From Crocinitomicaceae bacterium (GTDB taxonomy: Bacteria; Bacteroidota; Bacteroidia; Flavobacteriales_D; Crocinitomicaceae), in contig JAQXBM010000064.1 in the NCBI GenBank assembly GCA_029252405.1, positions 1 through 64,000 on the forward strand: a stretch of 64,000 nt of DNA, given 5' to 3'. Numbering within the stretch: position 1 is the first letter of the stretch; the number at the start of each line of letters is the position of its first letter. The position numbers were made by a program, and so were the translations under genes. This document shows, one piece after another, positions 10,021 through 17,509 of this stretch. The notes under the pieces are model-generated. The model made no database searches. It saw nothing but the letters and a program-made list of their open reading frames with translations, and was not told the origin of the DNA.

Positions 10021-12357
10021 ATGATACGTGCTTTTTTAATCAAATTTTGGAGTCTCTGGCGGAAATATCGTCGCAAACTAATTGTGTTTTGCTTTGCGGT
10101 TTTCGTGATTTGGTACGTCGATTGTCTGCCGGAGACCCTTTTTTTAGATCCAAAGTCTACCGTGCTATTGGACGCGGATGGAAAATTGCTGAATGCAACG
10201 ATTGCAGATGACGGTCAGTGGCGTTTTGCTCATAATGAAGAGGTACCGCCCAAGATTGCTATCTGTTTGATTGAATTTGAAGACCGTGAGTTTCTATCTC
10301 ACTACGGAGTCAATTTTTCGTCTTTGGGTAGAGCTCTGATCCAAAATATATCGAATCGGCGGGTGGTTTCTGGAGCGAGTACCATTAGCATGCAAGTCAT
10401 TCGATTGATGGAAAAGAACCCTCCAAGGACGTATTCGCAGAAGGTATATGAAATTTTGCTCGCTACGCGCATGGAAATGCGGTATTCAAAAAAGGAAATC
10501 TTAGCGATGTACGCATCGAATGCTCCATTTGGAGGCAATGTGGTAGGATTAGATGCCGCAGCTTGGCGTTATTTCAACCGTTCTCCAGATCAATTGAGCT
10601 GGGCGGAAAGTGCAACGCTTGCAGTTCTTCCGAATGCTCCAGGTTTGATTCATCCAGGGAAGAACCGAGATGCACTTACCAAGAAACGAAATCGTTTGCT
10701 CAAGCACTTGCACAAGCAAGGAATCATCGATAAAACAGAGTATGAGTTGGCGGTAGCAGAGGGAATCCCGAACAGACCTATTCCTTTGCCTCAAAAAGCC
10801 TCACACTTGCTACAAAAATTTATCGCCCAAGGAAGAAAAGGACAAACAATTCATTCCACCTTGCAACTTGATTTACAATCTCGGATGACAAGAGAGCTCA
10901 CTGCTCATCAGCAATATTTGGCAAACAACCACATTGAAAATGGAGCGGTGATCGTCGCTTCTGTGAAAACAGGTGAAATCCTTTCTTATGTCGGAAATTT
11001 AGATCGACCTGACGGCACGAACGAATCATTTGTGAACTGTGCGAATGCTCCTCGAAGTTCTGGAAGTGTGCTGAAGCCCTTTTTGTATGCGAAGAGTTTG
11101 GAAGTAGGAATCATTACTCCTAAAATGCTGCTGCCCGATGTCCCATCGAAGTTTGGGAATTTTACACCGCTTAACTATGCTGAAACCTACGACGGATATG
11201 TTCACGCGAATGATGCTCTCGCACAAAGCTTGAACATTCCTTTTGTGCATTTGCTGAATAATTACGGTTTAGGGAAGTTCCACAGAAATCTTCAGCAATA
11301 CGAGTTTGAGACAATTAATCGTTCATCTCGCCATTATGGTCTTTCCTTGATTTTGGGAGGAGCGGAAATCAGTTTGGAGAATCTTACGAATGCCTATACC
11401 CGCATGGCGCAAGAAGTGAACAATGGAAGTTCAACTGGAATTTATTGCGAAAAAGACCGAAACCTGGAATCAATTCCTTCGAAAACGAACCCATCCGCCT
11501 TGTACGAAATGTTTGAAGTGATGACGAATTTGAAACGCCCAGGCAGCGATCACCATTGGGAAATGTTCGATTCATCACGAAAAATTGCATGGAAGACAGG
11601 CACGAGTTTTGGCTTTCGTGATGCATGGTCCATTGCAGTCACTCCTGAGTACGTCGTAGCTGTTTGGGTTGGAAATGCTGATGGTGAAGGCCGACCTGGA
11701 TTGACAGGTTTTCAAGCAGCAGCTCCGCTTTTGTTCCGAATCGTGAATCAATTGCCAATGAAAGGGGAGTGGTTCAAAGCTCCAAAAGAATATCAGTCAG
11801 AGGTTTCTATTTGCTCCGAAAGTGGACACCGAGCGAATGACTTGTGTCCAAATAAAGTCAAATCAACGGTTCCGACTTCTTCATTGGAAAAAGGCGCGTG
11901 TCCCTATCATCAGGAAATTAATGTTGATCCCAGTGGGAAATACCGCGCAACAGATGAGTGTGTTGATGTATTTGAAATGAAGCATCCAGTTTGGTTTATT
12001 CTTCCACCGTTGAACGCACAATATTATCAAGCACATCATCCGAATTACAAAGATTTACCGCCTTGGATGGAAGGCTGCGGAGTGAATAATTCGTTTCAAA
12101 GTTTCTACTTGCGGTACCCAACGAGGAATGCGCGCATTCAGCTTTCGCGAGATTTAGATGGACAGAAGGGATCAATTGTGCTAGAGGTAAGTTGCCGAAA
12201 TAAGTCATCCACAATTTATTGGCACTTAGATGATCATTTTTTAGGAACAACTTCGACCTTCCATCAGATGAGCGCATCACCTGAACAGGGTAAACACACG
12301 CTTACTTTGGTTGATGAATTCGGTGCTACGCAGTCAGTTGCTTTTGAGGTCTTGTGA
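10021..12357 (+). CDS. pbpC: Penicillin-binding protein 1C (bifunctional glycosyltransferase/transpeptidase)
   Basis: A 778-residue class A penicillin-binding protein that polymerises and cross-links peptidoglycan in the periplasm. An N-terminal transmembrane anchor (about 20-37) follows a basic cytoplasmic tail. The GT51 transglycosylase domain (about 55-225) has EDREFLSHYG, GASTISMQV and the AWAESATLA-like WAESATLAVLPN. The transpeptidase domain (about 300-560) has SVLK (Ser349, Lys352), SLN and KTG (Lys525). The C-terminus (about 690-778) is a BiPBP_C-type Ig-like domain. PBP1C is classically linked to A2M-family proteins, thought to help repair wall damage after a breach, which fits the A2M gene at 508. 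It is divergent from the kinase operon and convergent with pdxJ, with a 25-bp hairpin just after its stop. Confidence 0.95.
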   Translation: MIRAFLIKFWSLWRKYRRKLIVFCFAVFVIWYVDCLPETLFLDPKSTVLLDADGKLLNATIADDGQWRFAHNEEVPPKIAICLIEFEDREFLSHYGVNFSSLGRALIQNISNRRVVSGASTISMQVIRLMEKNPPRTYSQKVYEILLATRMEMRYSKKEILAMYASNAPFGGNVVGLDAAAWRYFNRSPDQLSWAESATLAVLPNAPGLIHPGKNRDALTKKRNRLLKHLHKQGIIDKTEYELAVAEGIPNRPIPLPQKASHLLQKFIAQGRKGQTIHSTLQLDLQSRMTRELTAHQQYLANNHIENGAVIVASVKTGEILSYVGNLDRPDGTNESFVNCANAPRSSGSVLKPFLYAKSLEVGIITPKMLLPDVPSKFGNFTPLNYAETYDGYVHANDALAQSLNIPFVHLLNNYGLGKFHRNLQQYEFETINRSSRHYGLSLILGGAEISLENLTNAYTRMAQEVNNGSSTGIYCEKDRNLESIPSKTNPSALYEMFEVMTNLKRPGSDHHWEMFDSSRKIAWKTGTSFGFRDAWSIAVTPEYVVAVWVGNADGEGRPGLTGFQAAAPLLFRIVNQLPMKGEWFKAPKEYQSEVSICSESGHRANDLCPNKVKSTVPTSSLEKGACPYHQEINVDPSGKYRATDECVDVFEMKHPVWFILPPLNAQYYQAHHPNYKDLPPWMEGCGVNNSFQSFYLRYPTRNARIQLSRDLDGQKGSIVLEVSCRNKSSTIYWHLDDHFLGTTSTFHQMSASPEQGKHTLTLVDEFGATQSVAFEVL

Positions 12358-12366
12358 TGAATATTT

Positions 12367-12433
12367 CGGGGTTCGACTCCGCTCACCCCTCGTTGCAAAG
12401 CGAAAATTGAGGGGTGAGCGGAGTCGAACCCCG
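12367..12433. repeat. Perfect 25-bp inverted repeat between convergent genes (copy 3)
   Basis: Arms 12367-12391 and 12409-12433 are exact reverse complements with a 17-base loop. The core GGTTCGACTCCGCTCACC is a variant of the TTCGA...CTCA motif of copies 1, 2 and 4, with both arms changed in step. It sits between the ends of pbpC (plus) and pdxJ (minus). There is no T-run on either strand, so a two-way terminator or 3'-end protector is an inference from position. Confidence 0.85.
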
Positions 12434-12464
12434 TATTCCTCAACTGGTAAACTTGAATTATTCC

Positions 12465-13181
12465 TTACTTCAGCAACCTCAAATACATCTGAACCGTATT
12501 CTCCAATCCAAAATACAAAGCGTCTGAAATCAAAGCATGTCCAATCGAAACTTCCTTGAGTGCAGGAATATTTTCTTGAAAGAAGCGCAAATTGTCTAAA
12601 CTCAAATCGTGACCTGCATTAATTTCTAATCCCAATTCATGTGCGAGTTCGGCCGCTTTGACATAGTCAGCGATCGCTTTTTGAGGGTCAGCTGCGTAAT
12701 TATCAGCGTAAGGCCCAGTGTACAATTCAATTCGATCTACACCAGATTTTGCAGCATATTCAATGTTTTGAAGCTCCGTATCAACAAAAATAGCGGAACG
12801 GATTCCTTCTGCTTTAAAGGTTGAGGCCAAATCTTTCAATAGGTCCAAATGTTTCTTTGTATCCCATCCTGCGTTTGACGTCAACACGTTAGGTGGATCT
12901 GGAACCAGCGTAGCTTGAGTGGGCTTTACTCCAAGAACTAAGTCCATAAAACGGTCATTGGGATATCCTTCGATGTTATACTCGGTAGTGACAACTTCCG
13001 CCAAATCCAAGACATCTTGTCTCGTAATGTGACGTTCGTCTGGTCGCGGATGAACCGTGATTCCTTCTGCTCCGAATCGCTCGCAATCCTTGGCTACTTG
13101 TACCACATTTGGTGTGTTTCCACCTCTTGCGTTGCGCAATGTGGCAATTTTGTTCACGTTTACACTAAGTTTCACAGACAT
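12465..13181 (-). CDS. pdxJ: Pyridoxine 5'-phosphate synthase
   Basis: A 238-residue cytoplasmic enzyme of de novo vitamin B6 synthesis. It condenses 3-amino-2-oxopropyl phosphate with 1-deoxy-D-xylulose 5-phosphate to form pyridoxine 5'-phosphate. The full length is typical of PdxJ. Visible family motifs are the N-terminal [17 protein letters not shown], the phosphate-site HPRPDERHI, the central ELYTGPYA and the C-terminal [12 protein letters not shown] and [12 protein letters not shown]. The ATG at 13181 starts at the conserved N-terminus. It is divergent from the CBS-domain gene, with a -7 box 21 bases upstream of the start and a 5+5 base inverted repeat overlapping that box. Confidence 0.97.
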   Translation of the reverse strand: MSVKLSVNVNKIATLRNARGGNTPNVVQVAKDCERFGAEGITVHPRPDERHITRQDVLDLAEVVTTEYNIEGYPNDRFMDLVLGVKPTQATLVPDPPNVLTSNAGWDTKKHLDLLKDLASTFKAEGIRSAIFVDTELQNIEYAAKSGVDRIELYTGPYADNYAADPQKAIADYVKAAELAHELGLEINAGHDLSLDNLRFFQENIPALKEVSIGHALISDALYFGLENTVQMYLRLLK

Positions 13182-13198
13182 ACGGTATGATTTTTGTC

Positions 13199-13215
13199 GT
13201 TACAAACGTAGTAAC
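13199..13215. promoter_or_regulatory. Divergent promoter region with pdxJ -7 box and small palindrome
   Basis: Bases 13203-13210 read TACGTTTG on the minus strand, an exact TAnnTTTG -7 box 21 bases before the pdxJ ATG. GTTAC (13199-13203) and GTAAC (13211-13215) flank it as an inverted repeat with a 7-base spacer. The palindrome lies immediately before the ATG of the CBS gene at 13219, so a bound protein could affect both directions. No -33 box is evident. Confidence 0.4.
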
Positions 13216-13218
13216 AAT

Positions 13219-13953
13219 ATGAGTATTAGCCTGAATTCTGAGTTATATTTTGAATTGAAATCAGGTTATTATACTACTTTAGCAGAAGAAATGAGAGCAA
13301 TAGATTTAATTACAGATGAGATTCCACCACTGAAGCATACCGACAGTGGTGAAAAGGCTTTAAGTTGGATGGAGGAATTCAAAGTTTCCCATCTTCCTGT
13401 GCTAAAATCGGGCAATTTTGTTGGCGTTATTTCTGAAGCAGATTTGTTGGATCAGGTCGATTTAGACTTGACCCTGGATAATCTTTTTCAGCACCTTCCT
13501 CGACCTTTTGCTCATTCGGGTGATCACATTTACCAGGTGTTGGCAAGCATTGCGGAATTTAAGTTGAGCTTAATTCCAATCTTGGATCAAGAAGAGAAAT
13601 ACATCGGTTGTTCGAGTGTTCACCATTTGCTGACCTTGATTGCCAATACAGGTAGTATTAAGGAAAACGGCGGGATTTTGGTCTTGGAAATGGCTAGAAC
13701 CGATTACTCGATGGCGGAAATCGCACAAATCGTGGAAGGAAACGACGCGAAAATCTTGAGTGCCTACATCATGTCATCTCCTGATTCTACGAATATTGAA
13801 GTGACGTTGAAAATCAACACGATTGAACTCGATCGGATCATCAGAAGTTTCGAACGATACGAATACATTATCAAGGCATCTTTCCAGAAAAGTCAATATG
13901 CAGAAGATTTGAAGTTTCGATACGATGCGCTTATGAACTATTTGAACTTTTAA
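13219..13953 (+). CDS. CBS-domain protein
   Basis: A 244-residue cytoplasmic protein. I chose the ATG at 13219 because the frame further upstream overlaps pdxJ on the other strand and has no family-like sequence. The first half holds two CBS motifs (about 20-75, with HLPVLKSGNFVGVISEADLL, and about 85-140, with SLIPILDQEEKYIGCSS), which usually bind adenine nucleotides and regulate a partner. The second half (about 150-215) looks ACT-like (GGILVLEMARTDYSMAEIAQIVEGNDAKILS). It ends 2 bases before nadK. CBS-protein/nadK pairs are common in Bacteroidetes, so a role in sensing adenylate or NAD(P) state is plausible but unproven. Confidence 0.85.
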   Translation: MSISLNSELYFELKSGYYTTLAEEMRAIDLITDEIPPLKHTDSGEKALSWMEEFKVSHLPVLKSGNFVGVISEADLLDQVDLDLTLDNLFQHLPRPFAHSGDHIYQVLASIAEFKLSLIPILDQEEKYIGCSSVHHLLTLIANTGSIKENGGILVLEMARTDYSMAEIAQIVEGNDAKILSAYIMSSPDSTNIEVTLKINTIELDRIIRSFERYEYIIKASFQKSQYAEDLKFRYDALMNYLNF

Positions 13954-13955
13954 CC

Positions 13956-14840
13956 ATGAATGTTGCAATATACGGTCAGAGAGTAACCAAACAGACATCT
14001 CCTCATTTCATGGAGTTTTTGGGTGTGTTGAAAGATTTCGGATGGAATCCTATCGTGCACACTGACCTCAAAGAAATTCTTGTGAAGAAAATTGGATTGT
14101 CTGATAAAACGGATGAGTTCAGTTCGTACAAGGATTTGCAATCAGGAATAGATTTAAGTTTTAGCATTGGAGGAGATGGAACCTTCATGAAAAATGTCAA
14201 GTATGTCCGCGATTCGGGAGTCCCTGTTTTGGGGATCAACACAGGCCGATTGGGTTTCTTGGCGAACGTTAGCCGCGATTCCATTCAAGAAGCGATGGAT
14301 TTGGTGCACAACAAGAATTACGTCCACCAAAAGCGTTCGATGATCAAAGTGGATACTGAAGACAATATTTTTGGAGATGATAACGTAGCGCTGAATGAAA
14401 TCGTACTTCAGAAAAAAGATACATCAACGATGATTACCGTTCACGCGGAGTTGGAAGGGAAATACCTGAACTCATACTGGGCAGATGGATTGATCGTGGC
14501 GACACCTTCTGGTTCGACGGCGTATAGTTTGAGCTGTGGTGGACCAATTATCACCCCAGGATGCCAAGTACATATTTTAACGCCAATTGCACCGCACAAC
14601 CTCAACGTACGACCAATGGTTGTTCCAGATCACATGCCAATCAAGCTGTCAGTGGAAGGACGAAGCAGAAAATACTTGGCAAGTTTGGACGGTCACTCAA
14701 TGAGTATTCGACAAGGAGAAGAATTGATTGTCAGTAAAGCCGATTACATGATTAACGTCATCAAATTCGAAGACAATAACTTCCTCGACACCATTCGAAA
14801 CAAAATGTTGTGGGGAATCGACAAGCGCAACGATTCGTAA
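13956..14840 (+). CDS. nadK: NAD kinase
   Basis: A 294-residue cytoplasmic enzyme that phosphorylates NAD+ to NADP+. The diagnostic GGDG motif is in SIGGDGTFMKNV (about 69-80), followed by NTGRLGFLA, NEIVLQ and the substrate-binding ATPSGSTAYSLSCGGPI. Length is normal. The start 2 bases after the CBS gene implies one transcript, and the order pdxJ-CBS-nadK is familiar from other Flavobacteriia. In many of those genomes uppS and bamA follow nadK. Here they are absent and a secreted isomerase follows after 110 bases, which hold only a degenerate copy of the CCGATAGCTATCGG palindrome (about 14850-14864). Confidence 0.96.
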   Translation: MNVAIYGQRVTKQTSPHFMEFLGVLKDFGWNPIVHTDLKEILVKKIGLSDKTDEFSSYKDLQSGIDLSFSIGGDGTFMKNVKYVRDSGVPVLGINTGRLGFLANVSRDSIQEAMDLVHNKNYVHQKRSMIKVDTEDNIFGDDNVALNEIVLQKKDTSTMITVHAELEGKYLNSYWADGLIVATPSGSTAYSLSCGGPIITPGCQVHILTPIAPHNLNVRPMVVPDHMPIKLSVEGRSRKYLASLDGHSMSIRQGEELIVSKADYMINVIKFEDNNFLDTIRNKMLWGIDKRNDS

Positions 14841-14950
14841 TTGGGTAATCCGATGGCTATCAGATCACAATTTTTAACGCTGGCAGGATGTTTGCCCTTT
14901 ACTGTCTAAGTGGAAAACACTATTTTTACAATTCAAATAAAAAATCATTT

Positions 14951-16273
14951 ATGATACGATTACTTTTTAGCCTATTCGCAGTTGCATTGATTAGCACAAG
15001 CGCTTTCGCATCCGAAAAAGGAAAAGATAAAGCCAAGAAGCCCAAAAAACCAAAATTGGAAGCTGGGATTTACGCACAATTCAAAACGACAAAAGGATTG
15101 ATAATTGTGAAATTGGAGCACGAGAAAGCACCAATGACAGTTGCCAATTTTGTTGGACTCGCTGAAGGAAAGTTTACTGCTGATACAAGCGAATACAAAA
15201 AAGGAAAATACTTCGACGGATTGAAGTTTCACCGTGTGATTGCTGATTTTATGGTTCAAGGTGGAGATCCACTTGGAATGGGAACAGGAGGACCGCGTCA
15301 CCGATTCGAAGATGAGTTTCACCCAGATTTGAAGCACTCAGGACCTGGAATTTTGTCAATGGCGAACTCGGGACCTGCAACGAACGGAAGTCAGTTCTTC
15401 ATCACGCACAAAGCAACGCCATGGTTGGACGGAAAGCACTCTGTTTTCGGACATGTGATCTTCGGACAGGATGTTGTCAATGCAATTGAGCAAGATGATT
15501 TGATGGACCAAGTGAAAATCATTCGCAAAGGAAAAGAAGCGAAGAAGTGGAATGCAACTGAGGAATTCAACAAGGTTCAAAAAGAGATTCGCAACAAGCA
15601 ATTGGTGGAAGTGCAGGAGTTCTTAAAGAACATGGAAGAAGCAGGAGAATTGCCTTCAGTAATTCAAGCCTGTGCGAAAATCAAAGAATTGGATCCAAGT
15701 AGAGCGGAGGAGATGGATGCTAAGATTACGAAAGTGACAGCTGAAATGGAAGCGGAAAAAGCAGCTCTTCAAGCACGTATCGACAAAATTTCAAAAATGA
15801 AACCACCTGCGTACAATGAATATATGTACAAGGAAATCTTGGAGAAATACCCGAACGCGAAGCAATCTCCATCTGGATTGGTTTACATCATTGAGAATCC
15901 AGGAGAGGCTTTGAAGCCAGCGAAAGGAAGCAAAATGTCAGTGGATTACCGTGGAACGTTCCGTTTGACAGGTAAAGAGTTTGATGCTTCTTACAATCGC
16001 GGACAGCCAATGAATTTCCAATACAAAGTGAACAGAATGGTTTCTGGATTTGAAGAAGGACTTGGATTAATGGGGAAAGGCGGAAAAGGAAAGATTTTCA
16101 TTCCTTACCATGCGGCATATGGACCGGAAGGACGTGGAGCAGCGATTCCACCATACTCTGATCTAGTATTCGATCTTGAAATTAGAGATGTTCAGGCGCC
16201 ACCTGTTGAGCAGCACGAGCATCATGAAGGTGATGGTCACAATCGTGGAGATCATGACGGACATAATCATTAA
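14951..16273 (+). CDS. Secreted cyclophilin-FKBP fusion peptidyl-prolyl isomerase
   Basis: A 440-residue exported folding catalyst with two unrelated prolyl isomerase domains. The ATG at 14951 is chosen because it starts the signal peptide MIRLLFSLFAVALISTSAFA; the 21 codons upstream add nothing family-like. After a Lys-rich linker comes a cyclophilin domain (about 38-190) with FHRVI.DFMVQGGDP, GPATNGSQFFIT and HSVFGHV. A charged helical linker (about 190-320) follows, then an FKBP domain (about 325-415) with VDYRGTF, FDASYNRGQP, GFEEGLGLMGKGGKGKIFIPYHAAYG and a modified end. The last 20 residues are His-rich (HEHHEGDGHN, GDHDGHNH) and could bind metal, as in SlyD. Export to periplasm or surface is inferred from the signal peptide. 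An intrinsic terminator follows. Confidence 0.93.
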   Translation: MIRLLFSLFAVALISTSAFASEKGKDKAKKPKKPKLEAGIYAQFKTTKGLIIVKLEHEKAPMTVANFVGLAEGKFTADTSEYKKGKYFDGLKFHRVIADFMVQGGDPLGMGTGGPRHRFEDEFHPDLKHSGPGILSMANSGPATNGSQFFITHKATPWLDGKHSVFGHVIFGQDVVNAIEQDDLMDQVKIIRKGKEAKKWNATEEFNKVQKEIRNKQLVEVQEFLKNMEEAGELPSVIQACAKIKELDPSRAEEMDAKITKVTAEMEAEKAALQARIDKISKMKPPAYNEYMYKEILEKYPNAKQSPSGLVYIIENPGEALKPAKGSKMSVDYRGTFRLTGKEFDASYNRGQPMNFQYKVNRMVSGFEEGLGLMGKGGKGKIFIPYHAAYGPEGRGAAIPPYSDLVFDLEIRDVQAPPVEQHEHHEGDGHNRGDHDGHNH

Positions 16274-16305
16274 GACTAAATAAATATTCCGATGATTATC
16301 GGAGG

Positions 16306-16340
16306 AAATCCCTGTTGGTAATTACTGACAGGGATTTTTT
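16306..16340 (+). terminator. Rho-independent terminator after the isomerase gene
   Basis: AAATCCCTGT (16306-16315) pairs perfectly with ACAGGGATTT (16328-16337) over a 12-base loop, and the stem runs into TTTTTT. It lies 33 bases after the isomerase stop. A small CCGATgattATCGG palindrome (16289-16302) precedes it. Confidence 0.85.
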
Positions 16341-16371
16341 GTTGGGCGTTTTCACCAGCTATCCGCTATAG

Positions 16372-16406
16372 TTCGGACACCCCGATAGCTATCGGGACTG
16401 ACCGAA
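16372..16406. repeat. CCCGATAGCTATCGGG palindrome with extended arms
   Basis: Bases 16381-16396 form a perfect 16-bp palindrome. It is extended by TTCGG at 16372-16376 and CCGAA at 16402-16406, giving an imperfect hairpin of about 17 pairs with essentially no loop. A related copy lies between batB and batC (20788-20821). I recall this palindrome as frequent in intergenic DNA of Flavobacteriia; its role is unknown to me. The rest of 16274-16463 holds no gene. Confidence 0.75.
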
Positions 16407-16463
16407 GCTGCCGCTATTATCTGGAACGCGGCAAACGTTTGCTAACAGGATAAGAATAGGTAA

Positions 16464-16510
16464 TTGTACTAAATGTTGTACAATGGTGCGGTATTTGCTA
16501 TATTTGTACT
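16464..16510 (+). promoter_or_regulatory. Predicted promoter and operator of the yefM-yoeB operon
   Basis: TTGTAC occurs three times: 16464-16469, 16476-16481 and 16504-16509. The middle copy is the palindrome TTGTACAA with the TGTACA core. Bases 16463-16469 and 16478-16484 also form the inverted repeat ATTGTAC/GTACAAT. In E. coli the YefM-YoeB operator is built from palindromes with a TGTACA core. A -7 box TATATTTG (16499-16506) with a TTG 20 bases upstream (16476-16478) lies among the repeats, 26 bases before the yefM ATG. Bound antitoxin would cover the promoter, giving autorepression. Confidence 0.65.
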
Positions 16511-16532
16511 ATCATCCTCAATTCGATAAGTC

Positions 16533-16784
16533 ATGGAAATCACAACGTACAGTAACTTTCGACAGAATTTAAAGTCCTTTCTTGACAAGGTATTTGTCGA
16601 TCATAATCCTTTATTCGTAACTCGAACGAATGGAGAAGACGTCGTTGTGATGTCAAAAAGTGACTACGAATCTCTCACAGAAACGCTTCACTTATTGGGA
16701 AGTCCTAAGAATGCTGAGCGCTTGCTCAAAGGAATTGAAGAATTCGAAAAAGGAGGAGGGGAAGAAAAAGGATTAATCGAATGA
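16533..16784 (+). CDS. yefM: YefM/Phd-type antitoxin
   Basis: An 83-residue antitoxin and autorepressor. The N-terminal half has the Phd/YefM DNA-binding fold signature: MEITTYSNFRQNL, then DKVF.DHNPLFVTR and the VVVMSKSDYESLTET segment. The acidic C-terminal tail (about 58-83) is the part that in this family wraps around and neutralises the YoeB toxin and is degraded by Lon. The ATG follows the TTGTAC operator by 22 bases. The stop overlaps the toxin start by 4 bases (ATGA), so the pair is translationally coupled. It may be a chromosomal stress or persistence module, and the location next to a palindromic repeat suggests insertion into an intergenic region. Confidence 0.95.
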   Translation: MEITTYSNFRQNLKSFLDKVFVDHNPLFVTRTNGEDVVVMSKSDYESLTETLHLLGSPKNAERLLKGIEEFEKGGGEEKGLIE

Positions 16785-17035
16785 AATTAATTTGGTTAAC
16801 TGGAGCTTGGGAAGATTATACCTACTGGCAACAACACGACAAGAAAACCCTCAAAAAGATCAATAAATTGATCAAAGAGATTCAAAGAACCCCATTTGAA
16901 GGCATTGGATATCCAGAAGCATTAAAGCACAAACTATCGGGCTGGTGGTCACGAAGAATCAATTTAGAAGATCGATTGGTGTACAAAGTTGAAGAGGATA
17001 GTATTATTATTCTGCAATGTCGAAAGCACTATTAG
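16781..17035 (+). CDS. yoeB: YoeB-type mRNA interferase toxin
   Basis: An 84-residue ribosome-dependent endoribonuclease of the RelE/YoeB family that cuts mRNA in the ribosomal A site. Length and motifs match E. coli YoeB closely: MKLIW start, RTPFEG.G.PE.LKH and the C-terminal RKHY. The known catalytic residues Glu46, Arg65, His83 and Tyr84 are all present at the same numbers, so the toxin should be active. It overlaps the antitoxin stop by 4 bases. It converges with the small membrane-protein gene, with 28 bases between and no obvious terminator. Confidence 0.96.
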   Translation: MKLIWLTGAWEDYTYWQQHDKKTLKKINKLIKEIQRTPFEGIGYPEALKHKLSGWWSRRINLEDRLVYKVEEDSIIILQCRKHY

Positions 17036-17063
17036 TTTCATCCTTCCTGGATCTTAAGTCATC

Positions 17064-17504
17064 TTAAATCCACTTCTGATACTTCAAAAACCGTCGTTTC
17101 TTGCGTTTATTCACCAAACCGATTTCAGCGTAAGCCTTTCCTGCAACAACAAATGTTGCCCCAATTAGCCCGAATGGGATAATAATCAATCCAAAAGAGA
17201 TAACACCAAATACACCGCTTACTGCTCCAGCAATTGATAAGCTCATTCCGAGAATGCCGACAAGTAAACTAATGATCAGTTTTTGTTTTGCTTTCTTTAC
17301 CCCATCACCGGCAAGTAATTCTTTATCGGCATCATCATCCATCTCGATTAACAGGTCCTGAATCTGATCAGGCGAATAGCCAATGCGTTTCAACTCACTT
17401 CTAAAATAAGCGGAGCCTAACGGAACGCGATTCCGCTTCCGAGCGATGTATTCTTCAACAAGATGTACGAGAGAATGGGTATTCGAGTCAAGTACCTCAG
17501 CCAT
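17064..17504 (-). CDS. Conserved-looking small membrane protein at the end of the bat operon
   Basis: A 146-residue protein I do not recognise. The first half is soluble and helical and includes a segment (GSAYFRSELKRIGYSPDQIQDLLIEMDDD) that recalls RecX-like or UBA-like three-helix folds only loosely. The second half has two hydrophobic helices (about 76-97 and 100-125) and ends in a basic tail (NKRKKRRFLKYQKW), consistent with a two-pass inner-membrane protein with a cytoplasmic end. It starts 5 bases after batE, so it is the last gene of the moxR-bat transcript. Function unknown; an accessory role with the Bat proteins is inference from position alone. Confidence 0.7.
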   Translation of the reverse strand: MAEVLDSNTHSLVHLVEEYIARKRNRVPLGSAYFRSELKRIGYSPDQIQDLLIEMDDDADKELLAGDGVKKAKQKLIISLLVGILGMSLSIAGAVSGVFGVISFGLIIIPFGLIGATFVVAGKAYAEIGLVNKRKKRRFLKYQKWI

Positions 17505-17509
17505 GGGGA

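Noticed and set aside
12367-12433. Possible tRNA: the arm contains GGTTCGACTCC, like a T-loop.
   Set aside because: The element is one perfect 25-bp hairpin with a 17-base loop. No D-arm, anticodon arm or acceptor pairing can be drawn, and related hairpins lack the tRNA-like bases.
16533-17035. The toxin-antitoxin pair as part of a larger defence island or integrated element.
   Set aside because: Neighbours on both sides are housekeeping or envelope genes and no integrase, direct repeats or other defence genes are present.
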